In this document: positions 44,392 through 52,768 of the stretch, piece by piece
How positions within the stretch are numbered: the stretch's first letter is position 1
Layout: each line of letters opens with the position of its first letter
NCBI GenBank assembly: GCA_014859545.1
Contig: JACUTZ010000002.1
Coordinates: forward strand, 1-52,768
DNA: 52,768 bases
Origin: Gammaproteobacteria bacterium
GTDB lineage: Bacteria > Pseudomonadota > Gammaproteobacteria > Thiohalomonadales > Thiohalomonadaceae
Reading direction: 5' to 3'
Notes under the pieces: generated by a model
Databases searched by the model: none
The model's input: the letters and a program-made list of their open reading frames with translations, nothing else
What the model was told of the DNA's origin: nothing
Made by a program: the position numbers and the translations under genes

Positions 44392-44579
44392 GTGCTAAAA
44401 AAGATCATTAGACGACTAGGACGGAGTCGGTTGGCGATGCCGGGAACAGATCGCCCAGACACAGAGGCATTCAGTGGTGTATTTGCACCACATCGGCGTT
44501 CATATACGGTCGACCATCCGTGAGAGTTTCCTCCATCTGAATATCGAACAGACCTTCGACATACGGTTTGACCATTAAT

Positions 44580-44615
44580 CCTCTGCGCCTCTGCGTCTCT
44601 GCGGTAATATCTTTT
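44580..44615. repeat. Right arm E14 (CGCAGAG class); left arm degenerate or absent
   Basis: cctctgcgcctctgcgtctctgcggtaatatcttttt; only a weak cagacacagaggcattc at about 44456 on the other side. Confidence 0.65.
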
Positions 44616-44641
44616 TCAAGAGGGCGAGTAGTTACCAAAAA

Positions 44642-44929
44642 CTACTTCTTAGGCTTACCAATACGATCGATCGGGATCACCACATCACTCTGTGGCTTGG
44701 GTTCATCCACATAGCGCGGACGCTGGTCCATGCTGCGCCCGGCCTGCTGGGCCAGCTCCTGCTCACGCTGGCTGATCAGCATCAGGCAGTCGCGCATGCC
44801 ATTGATGGTATTGCCGGAAAGGGGATGGAGCTGGCCAGGCTCGGTGGCGGTGTCCTTGATCACCTCGGTCAACACACGCTTGACCGCATACAGGATCTGT
44901 TCTTCTTTACTCATGTCATTCAAATTCAT
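44642..44929 (-). CDS. Conserved hypothetical protein, 95 aa
   Basis: MNLNDMSKEEQILYAVKRVLTEVIKDTATEPGQLHPLSGNTINGMRDCLMLISQREQELAQ; start trimmed from 45367. Confidence 0.7.
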   Translation of the reverse strand: MNLNDMSKEEQILYAVKRVLTEVIKDTATEPGQLHPLSGNTINGMRDCLMLISQREQELAQQAGRSMDQRPRYVDEPKPQSDVVIPIDRIGKPKK

Positions 44930-45068
44930 TGGGATAGGCTCCGCTTCGGGTGTCTGGCCAGTATAACCGACAATCCCCCATATAATTAGGGCGCCGTCGC
45001 GCCATACAAGCCCCCCAGGCCTTCGCGAGCAGACTGATTGGCTTGAATCATCCGGGCATGCCCCCATA

Positions 45069-45722
45069 ATGCAGCAAGTATCCGCTGATGAAGGAAGGCC
45101 CATGCACCCACCTGTCAATGCCCTGCTGTTTACCGCTCCCGGCTGCCCCCATTGTCCCGGGGTCAAGGCCGCGCTGGAGGGTTTGCAGCGCGAGGGCAAA
45201 CTGGGCGAACTGACGGTCATGGATATCAGCCAGGACCCTGCAAAGGCCGCAGAATATGGGATACGCAGCGTACCCTGGCTCCAACTGGGGGATTTCATCC
45301 TCACTGGTGCCCAGACGCCCTCGGCACTCCGCCAGTGGAGCGAACGGGCCGCCAGCCCCGATGGCATGGCCGGCTACCTGGAACACCTGCTGGCCGGTGG
45401 TGAGCTGAGCGAGGCCGAGCAGCTGCTGGCCCGCCAGCCCCAGCACTACCCCACCCTGCTGGCACTGTTAAAGAAAGCGGATCGACCAATGCAGGTGGGG
45501 CTGGGGATTAGCGCCATCATCGAATCCCTGGGGCAGCCCGAACTCACCACCCTGCTGCCGGATCTGCTGAGCCTGGCCGACGAGCCGGATCACCGCCTGC
45601 GCACCGATGCGGCCCACTATCTCGGCCTGTTGAACAACCAGGCGGCACGGGCCAAACTGTCGCTCTTGCGCGATGACCCCCACCCCGAGGTGCGCGAGAT
45701 CGCCGCCGAGGCGCTGGACTGA
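45069..45722 (+). CDS. Thioredoxin-fold domain fused to HEAT-like repeats
   Basis: LLFTAPGCPHCPGVKAALEGL...YGIRSVPWLQLGDFILTGAQ; C-terminal LRTDAAHYLGLLNNQAARAKLSLLRDDPHPEVREIAAEAL. Confidence 0.85.
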   Translation: MQQVSADEGRPMHPPVNALLFTAPGCPHCPGVKAALEGLQREGKLGELTVMDISQDPAKAAEYGIRSVPWLQLGDFILTGAQTPSALRQWSERAASPDGMAGYLEHLLAGGELSEAEQLLARQPQHYPTLLALLKKADRPMQVGLGISAIIESLGQPELTTLLPDLLSLADEPDHRLRTDAAHYLGLLNNQAARAKLSLLRDDPHPEVREIAAEALD

Positions 45723-45734
45723 ACAAACCCCCTA

Positions 45735-45853
45735 CAACACAGAGGGTACCGAGCACACAGAGAAAATCCATCGAGTCATGCTGCAGACACAGCCTGGCGT
45801 GCTGGCGCTGATTTTCGCCTTGGCATGACAGCCTCCGTGCCCTCTGTGTTGAA
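45735..45853. repeat. Palindromic element E15 (CACAGAGG class)
   Basis: acaacacagagggtaccgagcacacagag ... cctccgtgccctctgtgttg. Confidence 0.82.
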
Positions 45854-45881
45854 AAGCCTATAAATACCAGGATCAATAGCC

Positions 45882-46514
45882 ATGCCGACCACTGCCGAAC
45901 AGCTTCACGCCCTACTCCACCGTTTTGACAAGACCCGTCTGCCCGAGATACAAAAAGCCGCCGAGGCCGGCGACCCCAGGGCCCAGTTCCAGCTGGGCGC
46001 ACTGTACGCCAATGGCAAGGGCGTCAGTCAGGATAGCGATCAGGCCCTGCACTGGCTGCGTGCCGCCGCCGAACAGGGCTGGGTTGCGGCCCAGACGCTG
46101 CTGGGCTGGTGTTATGTGCAGCGCGAGGGCTTTGTGCATGACCCGAGCGAGGCCCACCGCTGGTATAGCAGCGCCGCCGAACATGGCGATGCGGATGCCA
46201 TGTGTGCGCTGGGCGACCTCTACGCCCAAGGCGCAGGGGCGATCGAAAAGAACACCCAGGCGATGTTGCACTGGTACCAGCAGGCGGCCAATAACAACCA
46301 CCCCAAGGCCCAGTACATGCTCGGCAAGCTACTGGCCGAGGGCAGCCTTGTGGCGCAAAATGACGAGGCCGCCTTCCAGTGGCTCAGTCTGGCGATCATC
46401 AGCGGCAGCGAGCTAGCACAAAAGGAGCTGGCGATGCTGAGCGCACGGGTCGACAGCCAGACCCTGCAGGACTGGAAAGACCGGATGCTGGCACAGATGC
46501 AGCCGACTCACTAG
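45882..46514 (+). CDS. Sel1-repeat (TPR-like) protein
   Basis: GDPRAQFQLGALYANGKGVSQDSDQALHWLRAAAEQGWVAAQTLLGWCY...GDADAMCALGDLYAQGAGAIEKNTQAMLHWYQQAA. Confidence 0.9.
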   Translation: MPTTAEQLHALLHRFDKTRLPEIQKAAEAGDPRAQFQLGALYANGKGVSQDSDQALHWLRAAAEQGWVAAQTLLGWCYVQREGFVHDPSEAHRWYSSAAEHGDADAMCALGDLYAQGAGAIEKNTQAMLHWYQQAANNNHPKAQYMLGKLLAEGSLVAQNDEAAFQWLSLAIISGSELAQKELAMLSARVDSQTLQDWKDRMLAQMQPTH

Positions 46515-46521
46515 ACAACAA

Positions 46522-46643
46522 CACACCGCAACACAGAGGCCACAGAGTCCACAGAGAACAACAGGTCGCAGACATCAGGAACGCACACCAACATCTGCCA
46601 GGCTGAGTAAACTCTGTGTTCCCTGTGCCCTCTGTGGTGATCG
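46522..46643. repeat. Palindromic element E16 (CACAGAG class)
   Basis: acaccgcaacacagaggccacagagtccacagag ... actctgtgttccctgtgccctctgtggtga. Confidence 0.87.
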
Positions 46644-46673
46644 TTTGGTGAATTCCACCAGGGTGATTCGAAG

Positions 46674-47120
46674 ATGGATGAAAAAGAATTCAAAAAGACC
46701 ATACGCGACGTCAACAACGCCCCCTGCATCTTTGCCAAGGCCTTGTTGCGCCGCTGCTGTGGCTGCTCCCGCGGCGAAAAACTGTTTATCGGCGAGCGTG
46801 AGGCAGTCGCCTGCAAATCCCCCGGCGCGCGCCAACTTTGTGAAGATGTGCTGGGGCAGCTGCACCACAAGGCGATCTTTGCTCTGCACCTGCCCCATGC
46901 CGAGGTGGTGCTTCCCCACGGCAAGGAACTCAAGGTACAGTGTGGCGGCATGCTGGGGCTGCAGGCCTCCCTGGATGAAACTCAGATCGACGCCGAACGG
47001 GTGGTCGATATCTACGGCCTGCTGACCGCTGCGGTGGCGGAACACGGCAGCGTCGAGGCACTGCCCTACAGCCAGGTGGTGCGCGGTATCACCCGCTTCC
47101 AACCCCGGGAAAAAAAATGA
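46674..47120 (+). CDS. Cysteine-rich conserved hypothetical protein
   Basis: MDEKEFKKTIRDVNNAPCIFAKALLRRCCGCSRGEKLFIGEREAVACKSPGARQLCEDVLGQL. Confidence 0.75.
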   Translation: MDEKEFKKTIRDVNNAPCIFAKALLRRCCGCSRGEKLFIGEREAVACKSPGARQLCEDVLGQLHHKAIFALHLPHAEVVLPHGKELKVQCGGMLGLQASLDETQIDAERVVDIYGLLTAAVAEHGSVEALPYSQVVRGITRFQPREKK

Positions 47121-47126
47121 CGTGTT

Positions 47127-47280
47127 CTCACCGCAAAGGGCACAAAATATCCACGGGGTGGGCGAAATCACCAGCTATCCAATCCCATGCCAGGCAAATG
47201 GCGCTCACACTCGTGTGTCGCGATACGCAGTGACCATTTCAGCACTTTTTTCTTTGCGAACTTGGCGTCCTTGCGGTTAA
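47127..47280. repeat. Palindromic element E17 (CGCAAAG class)
   Basis: tctcaccgcaaagggcacaaaa ... ttttttctttgcgaacttggcgtccttgcggtta. Confidence 0.78.
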
Positions 47281-47296
47281 CACAGAAGGCATAAAA

Positions 47297-47854
47297 ATGG
47301 ATCTACGAGAAGATTTGGTACGCCATTACCAGTGGCTGCGCCAGTACGGCAATAACGACTCCCACAGCGGCAATGCCTCGGTGCGGGTCGAGGATGATTT
47401 CTGGATCACCCCGACCGGCTGCTGTGCCGATCTACTGAGTGCCGACCAGCTGATCCGTTGCGAGCTAGAAGGCACAGATGGTGCCAATGCTTCACTGGAT
47501 GCACCCCTGCACCGAATGGTCTATCAACACAACCCCACTGCCCGTGCGCTGCTGCACAGCCACGGCCCCCATAGCGTGGCAATGACCATGCAAGGCGAGG
47601 ATTTCATCCCGCCGGATTTTGAAGGCCAACTGTATTTTCCCCGCGTGCCGGTGATCGACATCCCCTTTGATCGCTACACCAGCGAGGCCCCGCAGCAGGT
47701 GGCCGAGTTGCTGGCCGAACACCGCATCATCGTGGTACGCGGCCATGGGGTGTTTGCCCAAGCCGAAACCATCAACCTGGCCTACAAATGGCTATGCTCA
47801 CTGGAGCTGTCCGCCAAGACCGCCTGGCTGGCCCAACAGGCGGGCACCCTGTGA
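47297..47854 (+). CDS. Class II aldolase/adducin-family protein
   Basis: NDSHSGNASVRVEDDFWITPTGCCADLLSADQLIRCELEG...ALLHSHGPHSVAMTM. Confidence 0.9.
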   Translation: MDLREDLVRHYQWLRQYGNNDSHSGNASVRVEDDFWITPTGCCADLLSADQLIRCELEGTDGANASLDAPLHRMVYQHNPTARALLHSHGPHSVAMTMQGEDFIPPDFEGQLYFPRVPVIDIPFDRYTSEAPQQVAELLAEHRIIVVRGHGVFAQAETINLAYKWLCSLELSAKTAWLAQQAGTL

Positions 47855-48654
47855 GCGGCATTCCAGTGGTGCTATGCCTGTCCGGCAACGATCCCTGCGG
47901 CGGGGCCGGCATCCAGGCCGATATCGAGGCCATCGCCAGCATGGGGGCGCTGGCTGCCCCGGTGATTACCGCGCTGACGGTACAGGACAGCCAGAATGTG
48001 ATGCGCCTGGAGCCGGTGGACCCGCTGCTGATCATCGAACAGGCCCGCGCGGTGCTGGAAGACATGCCAGTGGCGGCGATCAAGATCGGTCTGATCGGCA
48101 GCGTGGAAAACATCCAGGTGATCCACAGCCTGTTGCACGACTACCCGGACGTCCCGGTGGTGCTCGACCCAATCCTGCGCGCCGGTGGTGGCAATCGCCT
48201 CAGCACCGACGCGATGGAGCAGGCGTTGCGCCAGCTGCTATTTCCCTATGTCACGGTACTCACCCCCAATAGTCAGGAGGCCCGCGCCCTGGCCCAGGAG
48301 GCCGACACCCTGGATGCCTGCGCCCAGCAGCTGCTTGACGATGGCTGCGAGCTGGTGTTGATCACTGGCACCCATGAAGATACCCAGGCGGTGGAAAACC
48401 GTCTCTATGGTAATCATCGCCTGCTGGAGACCTTCAGCTGGGAACGCCTGCCACACAGCTACCACGGCTCCGGCTGCACCCTCGCCGCCAGCATCGCCGG
48501 TCTGCTGGCCCACGGCCTGGAACCCTTTAGTGCCATCCACGAGGCCCAGGAATACACCTGGCAAACCCTCGCCCATGGCTTTCGCCTCGGCATGGGCCAG
48601 CACCACCCCAATCGCTTGTTCTGGGCCCGTGGCGAGGATGATGAACAAGATTAA
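47851..48654 (+). CDS. thiD: Hydroxymethylpyrimidine/phosphomethylpyrimidine kinase
   Basis: VLCLSGNDPCGGAGIQADIEAIASMGALAAPVITALTVQDSQ; GTG start at 47851 overlaps the aldolase stop (GTGA). Confidence 0.94.
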   Translation: MSGIPVVLCLSGNDPCGGAGIQADIEAIASMGALAAPVITALTVQDSQNVMRLEPVDPLLIIEQARAVLEDMPVAAIKIGLIGSVENIQVIHSLLHDYPDVPVVLDPILRAGGGNRLSTDAMEQALRQLLFPYVTVLTPNSQEARALAQEADTLDACAQQLLDDGCELVLITGTHEDTQAVENRLYGNHRLLETFSWERLPHSYHGSGCTLAASIAGLLAHGLEPFSAIHEAQEYTWQTLAHGFRLGMGQHHPNRLFWARGEDDEQD

Positions 48655-48872
48655 CCGCAAAGGGCGCGAAGGTCGCAAAGAAAAGAAACCGTGCCACAGA
48701 GGACACAGCGATCACGGAGGGCATTCCGGCAACCGTCGTGTTCAGACGCGTTTGTGACAGGCACATCGCCCGTCAAAACCTTCGGCAGGCCAAATGAGCA
48801 TTGAATTCTCTGTGTTCTCCGTGTCCTCTGTGGCTAATTTTTCTTTGCGTACTTTGCGGTTTGCTTTTATTT
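48653..48872. repeat. Composite nested palindrome E18: outer CGCAAAG arms, inner CACAGAG arms
   Basis: aaccgcaaagggcgcgaaggtcgcaaagaaaag..gccacagaggacacagcgatcacggagg ... ctctgtgttctccgtgtcctctgtggc..tttttctttgcgtactttgcggttt. Confidence 0.9.
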
Positions 48873-48885
48873 CTTAGGTTATCCG

Positions 48886-49515
48886 ATGACAAAACGACAA
48901 CTGCCCCGTGGGCTTTATGCGATTACCGACAGCAAGCTGCTGTCGCCGGAACAGATGGTCCAGGCAGTAGCCCAGGCCATCCACGGCGGCGCGGTGATGA
49001 TCCAATACCGCGACAAGGGCGAGGATGCCTCGCGCCGTCTGTGGGAGGCCCAGGACCTGTACAATATCTGCCGCCCACTGGGGGTGCCGCTGATCATTAA
49101 CGACGATGTGGCACTGGCCGCGCAGGTGATGGCCGACGGGGTACACCTGGGCCGGGACGACGGGGATATCGCCATCGCCCGTGCCAAACTGGGTGAGCAG
49201 GCGATCATCGGGGTGTCCTGTTACGACCAGCTCGATCTGGCCCTCGCCGCCGAGGCCGCCGGGGCCGATTACGTGGCCTTCGGCAGCTTTTATTCCTCCC
49301 AGGTCAAACCCACGGCGGTGCGTGCCAGCCTTGAGCTACTGCAACAGGCCAAACAGCGCCTGAACATCCCGGTGGTTGCCATCGGCGGCATCAATGCGGA
49401 CAATGGCGCCCCATTGGTGGCCGCCGGTGCCGACATGCTGGCGGTGATCAACGCCGTGTTCGGCCAGGCCGACGTGAGCGCCGCAGCGGCACACATCACC
49501 AAACTGTACGAATAA
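48886..49515 (+). CDS. thiE: Thiamine-phosphate synthase
   Basis: LPRGLYAITDSKLLSPEQMVQAVAQAIHGGAVMIQYRDKG...DYVAFGSFYSSQVKPTA. Confidence 0.95.
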   Translation: MTKRQLPRGLYAITDSKLLSPEQMVQAVAQAIHGGAVMIQYRDKGEDASRRLWEAQDLYNICRPLGVPLIINDDVALAAQVMADGVHLGRDDGDIAIARAKLGEQAIIGVSCYDQLDLALAAEAAGADYVAFGSFYSSQVKPTAVRASLELLQQAKQRLNIPVVAIGGINADNGAPLVAAGADMLAVINAVFGQADVSAAAAHITKLYE

Positions 49516-49518
49516 CAT

Positions 49519-49743
49519 ATTCACCGCAGAGACGCAGAGACGCAGAGACGACAAAATATAGCCACAGAGGACACAGGGGTCACAGAGATTTGCTTTCCGG
49601 TAGAAGCCAAAGTCTTGTGGCAAGCGCATCACCTTTCCACTGCCACAATAATATCCCGGTAATGGTTAAACCTCTGTGTCCTCTGTGGCAAATCTTTTCT
49701 TTGCGTTCTCTGCGCCTCTGCGCCTCTGCGCCTCTGCGGTGAG
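49519..49743. repeat. Composite nested palindrome E19: outer CGCAGAG arms, inner CACAGAG arms
   Basis: ttcaccgcagagacgcagagacgcagagacg..gccacagaggacacaggggtcacagag ... cctctgtgtcctctgtggcaaatcttttctttgcgttctctgcgcctctgcgcctctgcgcctctgcggtga. Confidence 0.93.
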
Positions 49744-49772
49744 ATTTTTTTGATTTTTAAGGAGCACAAAAA

Positions 49773-51059
49773 ATGCCCAACGCCCACGAACTGTTTGTCG
49801 CCGCCCAGCAACACATCCCCGGTGGAGTCAATTCGCCGGTACGCGCCTTCAAGGGGGTCGGTGGTGAGCCGGTGTTCTTCAAGAAGGGCCTCGGTGCCTA
49901 TGTGTGGGCCGAGACGGGCGAGAAGTACATCGACTACGTGGCCTCCTGGGGACCGATGGTGGCCGGCCATGCCCACCCGGAGGTGATCAAGGCGGTACAG
50001 GAAACCGCGGTCAACGGTCTATCCTTCGGTGCACCCACGGTGTTGGAAACAGTAATGGCCGATGAGCTGGTCAGACTGGTGCCCTCGATGGACATGGTGC
50101 GCATGGTCTCCAGTGGCACCGAGGCGACCATGAGTGCGATCCGCCTGGCCCGTGGCTATACCGGGCGCGACAAAATCGTCAAATTCGAGGGCTGTTACCA
50201 CGGCCATTCCGACTCGCTGCTGGTCAAGGCCGGTTCCGGCGCGCTGACCCTGGGCGTGCCCAGCAGCCCCGGCGTGCCGGCAGCACTGGCCGACTTCACT
50301 ATCACCCTGCCCTATAACGATATCGATGCGGTGAAAACCGCCTTTGCCGAGATCGGCCCGCAGGTCGCCTGCATCATCGTCGAGCCGGTGGCGGGCAACA
50401 TGAACTGCATCCCGCCGGTACCCGGCTTCCTCGAAGGGCTGCGCGCAGTTTGTGATGAACACGGCAGCGTCTTGATCTTCGACGAGGTGATGACCGGTTT
50501 TCGCGTTGCCCTGGGCGGCGCCCAGGCCCACTACAAGATCCAGCCGGACCTGACTACCCTGGGCAAGGTGGTCGGCGGCGGCATGCCGGTGGGGGCCTTT
50601 GGTGGCAAGCGTGCGATCATGGAACACATCGCCCCGCTGGGCCCGGTCTACCAGGCCGGCACCCTCTCCGGCAATCCGGTGGCGATGGCCGCCGGCCTGG
50701 CCACCCTCAAGCTGGCCGCCGCCCCCGGCTTCTATGAGGGCATCGCTGCCAAGGTCGAGCGCCTGGTCACTGGCATCATGGCCAAGGCGAAAGCGCACGG
50801 CATCCCGATGAGCGAAAACCACGTCGGCGGCATGTTCGGCCTGTTCTTCACCGAGGAGAAGACCATTACCTCCTTTGGCCAGGCGGTGGAAAAATGCGAT
50901 GTGGAGCGCTTCAAGCGTTTCTTCCACGGCATGCTCGAAGAAGGGGTGTATCTAGCCCCCTCCGCCTTTGAAGCTGGCTTCGTCTCCGCCGCCCATACGG
51001 AGGCGGATATTGACGCCACCATCGAGGCGGCCGGTCGGGTACTGGCACGCATCGGCTAA
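49773..51059 (+). CDS. hemL: Glutamate-1-semialdehyde 2,1-aminomutase
   Basis: [63 protein letters not shown]. Confidence 0.98.
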   Translation: MPNAHELFVAAQQHIPGGVNSPVRAFKGVGGEPVFFKKGLGAYVWAETGEKYIDYVASWGPMVAGHAHPEVIKAVQETAVNGLSFGAPTVLETVMADELVRLVPSMDMVRMVSSGTEATMSAIRLARGYTGRDKIVKFEGCYHGHSDSLLVKAGSGALTLGVPSSPGVPAALADFTITLPYNDIDAVKTAFAEIGPQVACIIVEPVAGNMNCIPPVPGFLEGLRAVCDEHGSVLIFDEVMTGFRVALGGAQAHYKIQPDLTTLGKVVGGGMPVGAFGGKRAIMEHIAPLGPVYQAGTLSGNPVAMAAGLATLKLAAAPGFYEGIAAKVERLVTGIMAKAKAHGIPMSENHVGGMFGLFFTEEKTITSFGQAVEKCDVERFKRFFHGMLEEGVYLAPSAFEAGFVSAAHTEADIDATIEAAGRVLARIG

Positions 51060-51321
51060 GGCAAGCGCGCCGGGGGGGCTGAGGCCGTCCAGCCTCACCT
51101 CCCGGGCACTACCCAACAGCCGCTAACACACGCCTCCATTGCCACTGCCCCGAAACCCAACGACAGGGGTTCACGCGCGCCCCGGCAAGCCAAGACGCTC
51201 AGGAAGCTCTGGACCACTGTGCACGCCTGAGGCAAAAAGCGGGAACACCCGCTTAAGCACGTGGTCATATCCGCCAGCGAGTACCAGACGATACCTCTAC
51301 CCGAACAATAGAGACCTGACG

Positions 51322-52602
51322 ATGCGTCCATCATACCGTTCCACTGGCACCCTGCTATCGGCCCTGCTCCTGAGTCTGCTGCTGGCCCTACCCGGTCTGC
51401 TCAGCGCCGCCCCGCAAACCCTCCTGATCGAGGATGACGAGGGGGTAGAGCTACCGGTGAGCGCCTACCCAGCCGAGGGTGAACACTTGATCCTCTGGCT
51501 GCTACCCCAGCAGGGCGAACGCCCCGCCCATGCCGCGCTGGCCAAGGCCCTGAATCGGCTCGACATCGAGGTCTGGCAGGTGGACCTGCTGGATGCCCAT
51601 TTCCTCGCCCGCACCAATGACAACATGCGCGACCTGAGTGGGGTCAGCGTTGCCAGCCTGCTGCGTGCCGCCCATCAAGAAACCGGCAAGCAGGTGATGA
51701 TCGTCGCCTCCGGCCGTCCAGCGATCACCGCCCTGCGCGGCATGCGTCAGTGGCAGCGCGACGGCCCCGACAGCGACTATGTCCTCGGCACGGCACTGTA
51801 TTTCCCCAACCTGATGCAGGCCACCCCGGTGGCCGGTGAGCAAGCCATCTACGTGGACGAGGCCTATGCCAGCAATCTACCGGTGCTGCTGATGCAGCCG
51901 GAATTTGGGGTCTATCGCTGGCACTTGGAAGAGATCATCGCCATCCTGCAACAGGGCGGCGCGCCGGTATTCAGTCAACTGATCGGCGGGGTACGTGATT
52001 TCTACTACCTGCGTCGCAATGACCCAGAGCCGGAAGAACGCCTCGCCCAGGATGCCATCCCCGCCCAGTTGCAGCGTGCTGCCAGACTATTTGCCCGCAT
52101 GGAACGCCCGCTGCAGGCCGCCGCCCTGCCCCAGGCCAAGGCCACCGAGGTCAGCACCCGTCGCGGCCTGGTCCGCCTGGATGGCAGCCGTCAGGCCACC
52201 CCCATCGCCCTGCCCGACCAGCTCGGCAAACAGCACCAACTCAAGGACTATGACGGCAATGTGATCCTGCTCAACTTCTGGGCCAGCTGGTGCCCGCCCT
52301 GCGTGGAAGAGATCCCCTCGATGAACCGCATGGCCGAGACCCTCGGCGAGGGCTTCGCCATCGTCTCGGTCAACTTCCAGGAAGACGCCGCCCACATCCA
52401 GGACTTCATGCGCCAGGTACAGGTGGATTTCCCGGTGCTAATGGACAGCGATGGGCGGGTATCCGCCGAATGGAAGGTCTTCGCCTTCCCCTCCTCCTTC
52501 ATCCTCGACCGCCAGGGTAGGCTGCGCTACTCGGTCAATAGCGCGATAGACTGGGAAGAACCGGAGGTACTGGATGCGGTGCGGGGCTTGATGGCGGAGT
52601 AA
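51322..52602 (+). CDS. Exported two-domain protein: N-terminal alpha/beta-hydrolase-like region plus C-terminal TlpA/ResA-like thioredoxin
   Basis: Signal peptide MRPSYRSTGTLLSALLLSLLLALPGLLSAA; C-terminal VILLNFWASWCPPCVEEIPSMNRMAETLGEGFAIVSVNFQED; start trimmed from 51139. Confidence 0.85.
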   Translation: MRPSYRSTGTLLSALLLSLLLALPGLLSAAPQTLLIEDDEGVELPVSAYPAEGEHLILWLLPQQGERPAHAALAKALNRLDIEVWQVDLLDAHFLARTNDNMRDLSGVSVASLLRAAHQETGKQVMIVASGRPAITALRGMRQWQRDGPDSDYVLGTALYFPNLMQATPVAGEQAIYVDEAYASNLPVLLMQPEFGVYRWHLEEIIAILQQGGAPVFSQLIGGVRDFYYLRRNDPEPEERLAQDAIPAQLQRAARLFARMERPLQAAALPQAKATEVSTRRGLVRLDGSRQATPIALPDQLGKQHQLKDYDGNVILLNFWASWCPPCVEEIPSMNRMAETLGEGFAIVSVNFQEDAAHIQDFMRQVQVDFPVLMDSDGRVSAEWKVFAFPSSFILDRQGRLRYSVNSAIDWEEPEVLDAVRGLMAE

Positions 52603-52702
52603 TTGGCCGGAGGGGCTTCAAAGTCCCCTGTCGAGCCTCAGATCTTATTCGCCTGTGCTGCGGAAGCGCCGAACTTATCCTTAATAGGGTTCTTCGCAGA
52701 TT

Positions 52703-52719
52703 AGTGTGATAATCACACT
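52703..52719. promoter_or_regulatory. 17-bp perfect palindrome, possible operator
   Basis: AGTGTGAT-A-ATCACACT near the right edge; regulator unknown. Confidence 0.3.
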
Positions 52720-52768
52720 TGGGATAGTACTTGTGTCGCTAGCGCGACGGCATATTGGATGCGGGGGG

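Noticed and set aside
48653-49743. CRISPR array
   Set aside because: Repeats are short 8-9 nt units arranged as inverted arms around variable centres. There are no 20-40 nt direct repeats with uniform spacers and no cas genes.
50019-50927. 302-aa minus-strand ORF opposite hemL
   Set aside because: His/Ala/Gly-rich shadow ORF; hemL is clear on the plus strand.

Overview
This window is a 52.8 kb chromosomal segment from a gammaproteobacterium. I infer the lineage from gene content (bamC, dbpA, motY, epmA/efp/epmB, DUF1841, DUF2835); there is no 16S here. About 48 housekeeping, signalling and redox CDS are supported. They include htpG, pgm, epmA-efp-epmB, parC, parE, dbpA, purC, bamC, dapA, bcp, a PIN-PhoH gene, nth, argG, motY, thiD, thiE and hemL. 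Two CDS are disrupted: an ATP-grasp remnant at about 2.4-2.85 kb, and a one-base frameshift at about 33.7 kb just after the PhoH gene. There is no prophage, CRISPR array, IS transposase, tRNA or rRNA that I can support. The most striking unexplained signal is a family of about 19 intergenic palindrome-like loci. Their arms are built from 8-9 nt units (CGCAGAGR, CACAGAGGA, CGCAAAG/CGCCAAGA). The two arms match each other within a locus but differ between loci, and they flank unrelated variable centres of about 30-200 bp. Two loci are composite (one palindrome inside another) and they bracket thiE. A second notable locus is a contiguous second-messenger cluster: a PilZ-like protein, a degenerate FimX-like REC-PAS-GGDEF-EAL protein, a class III adenylate cyclase and a lipoprotein.
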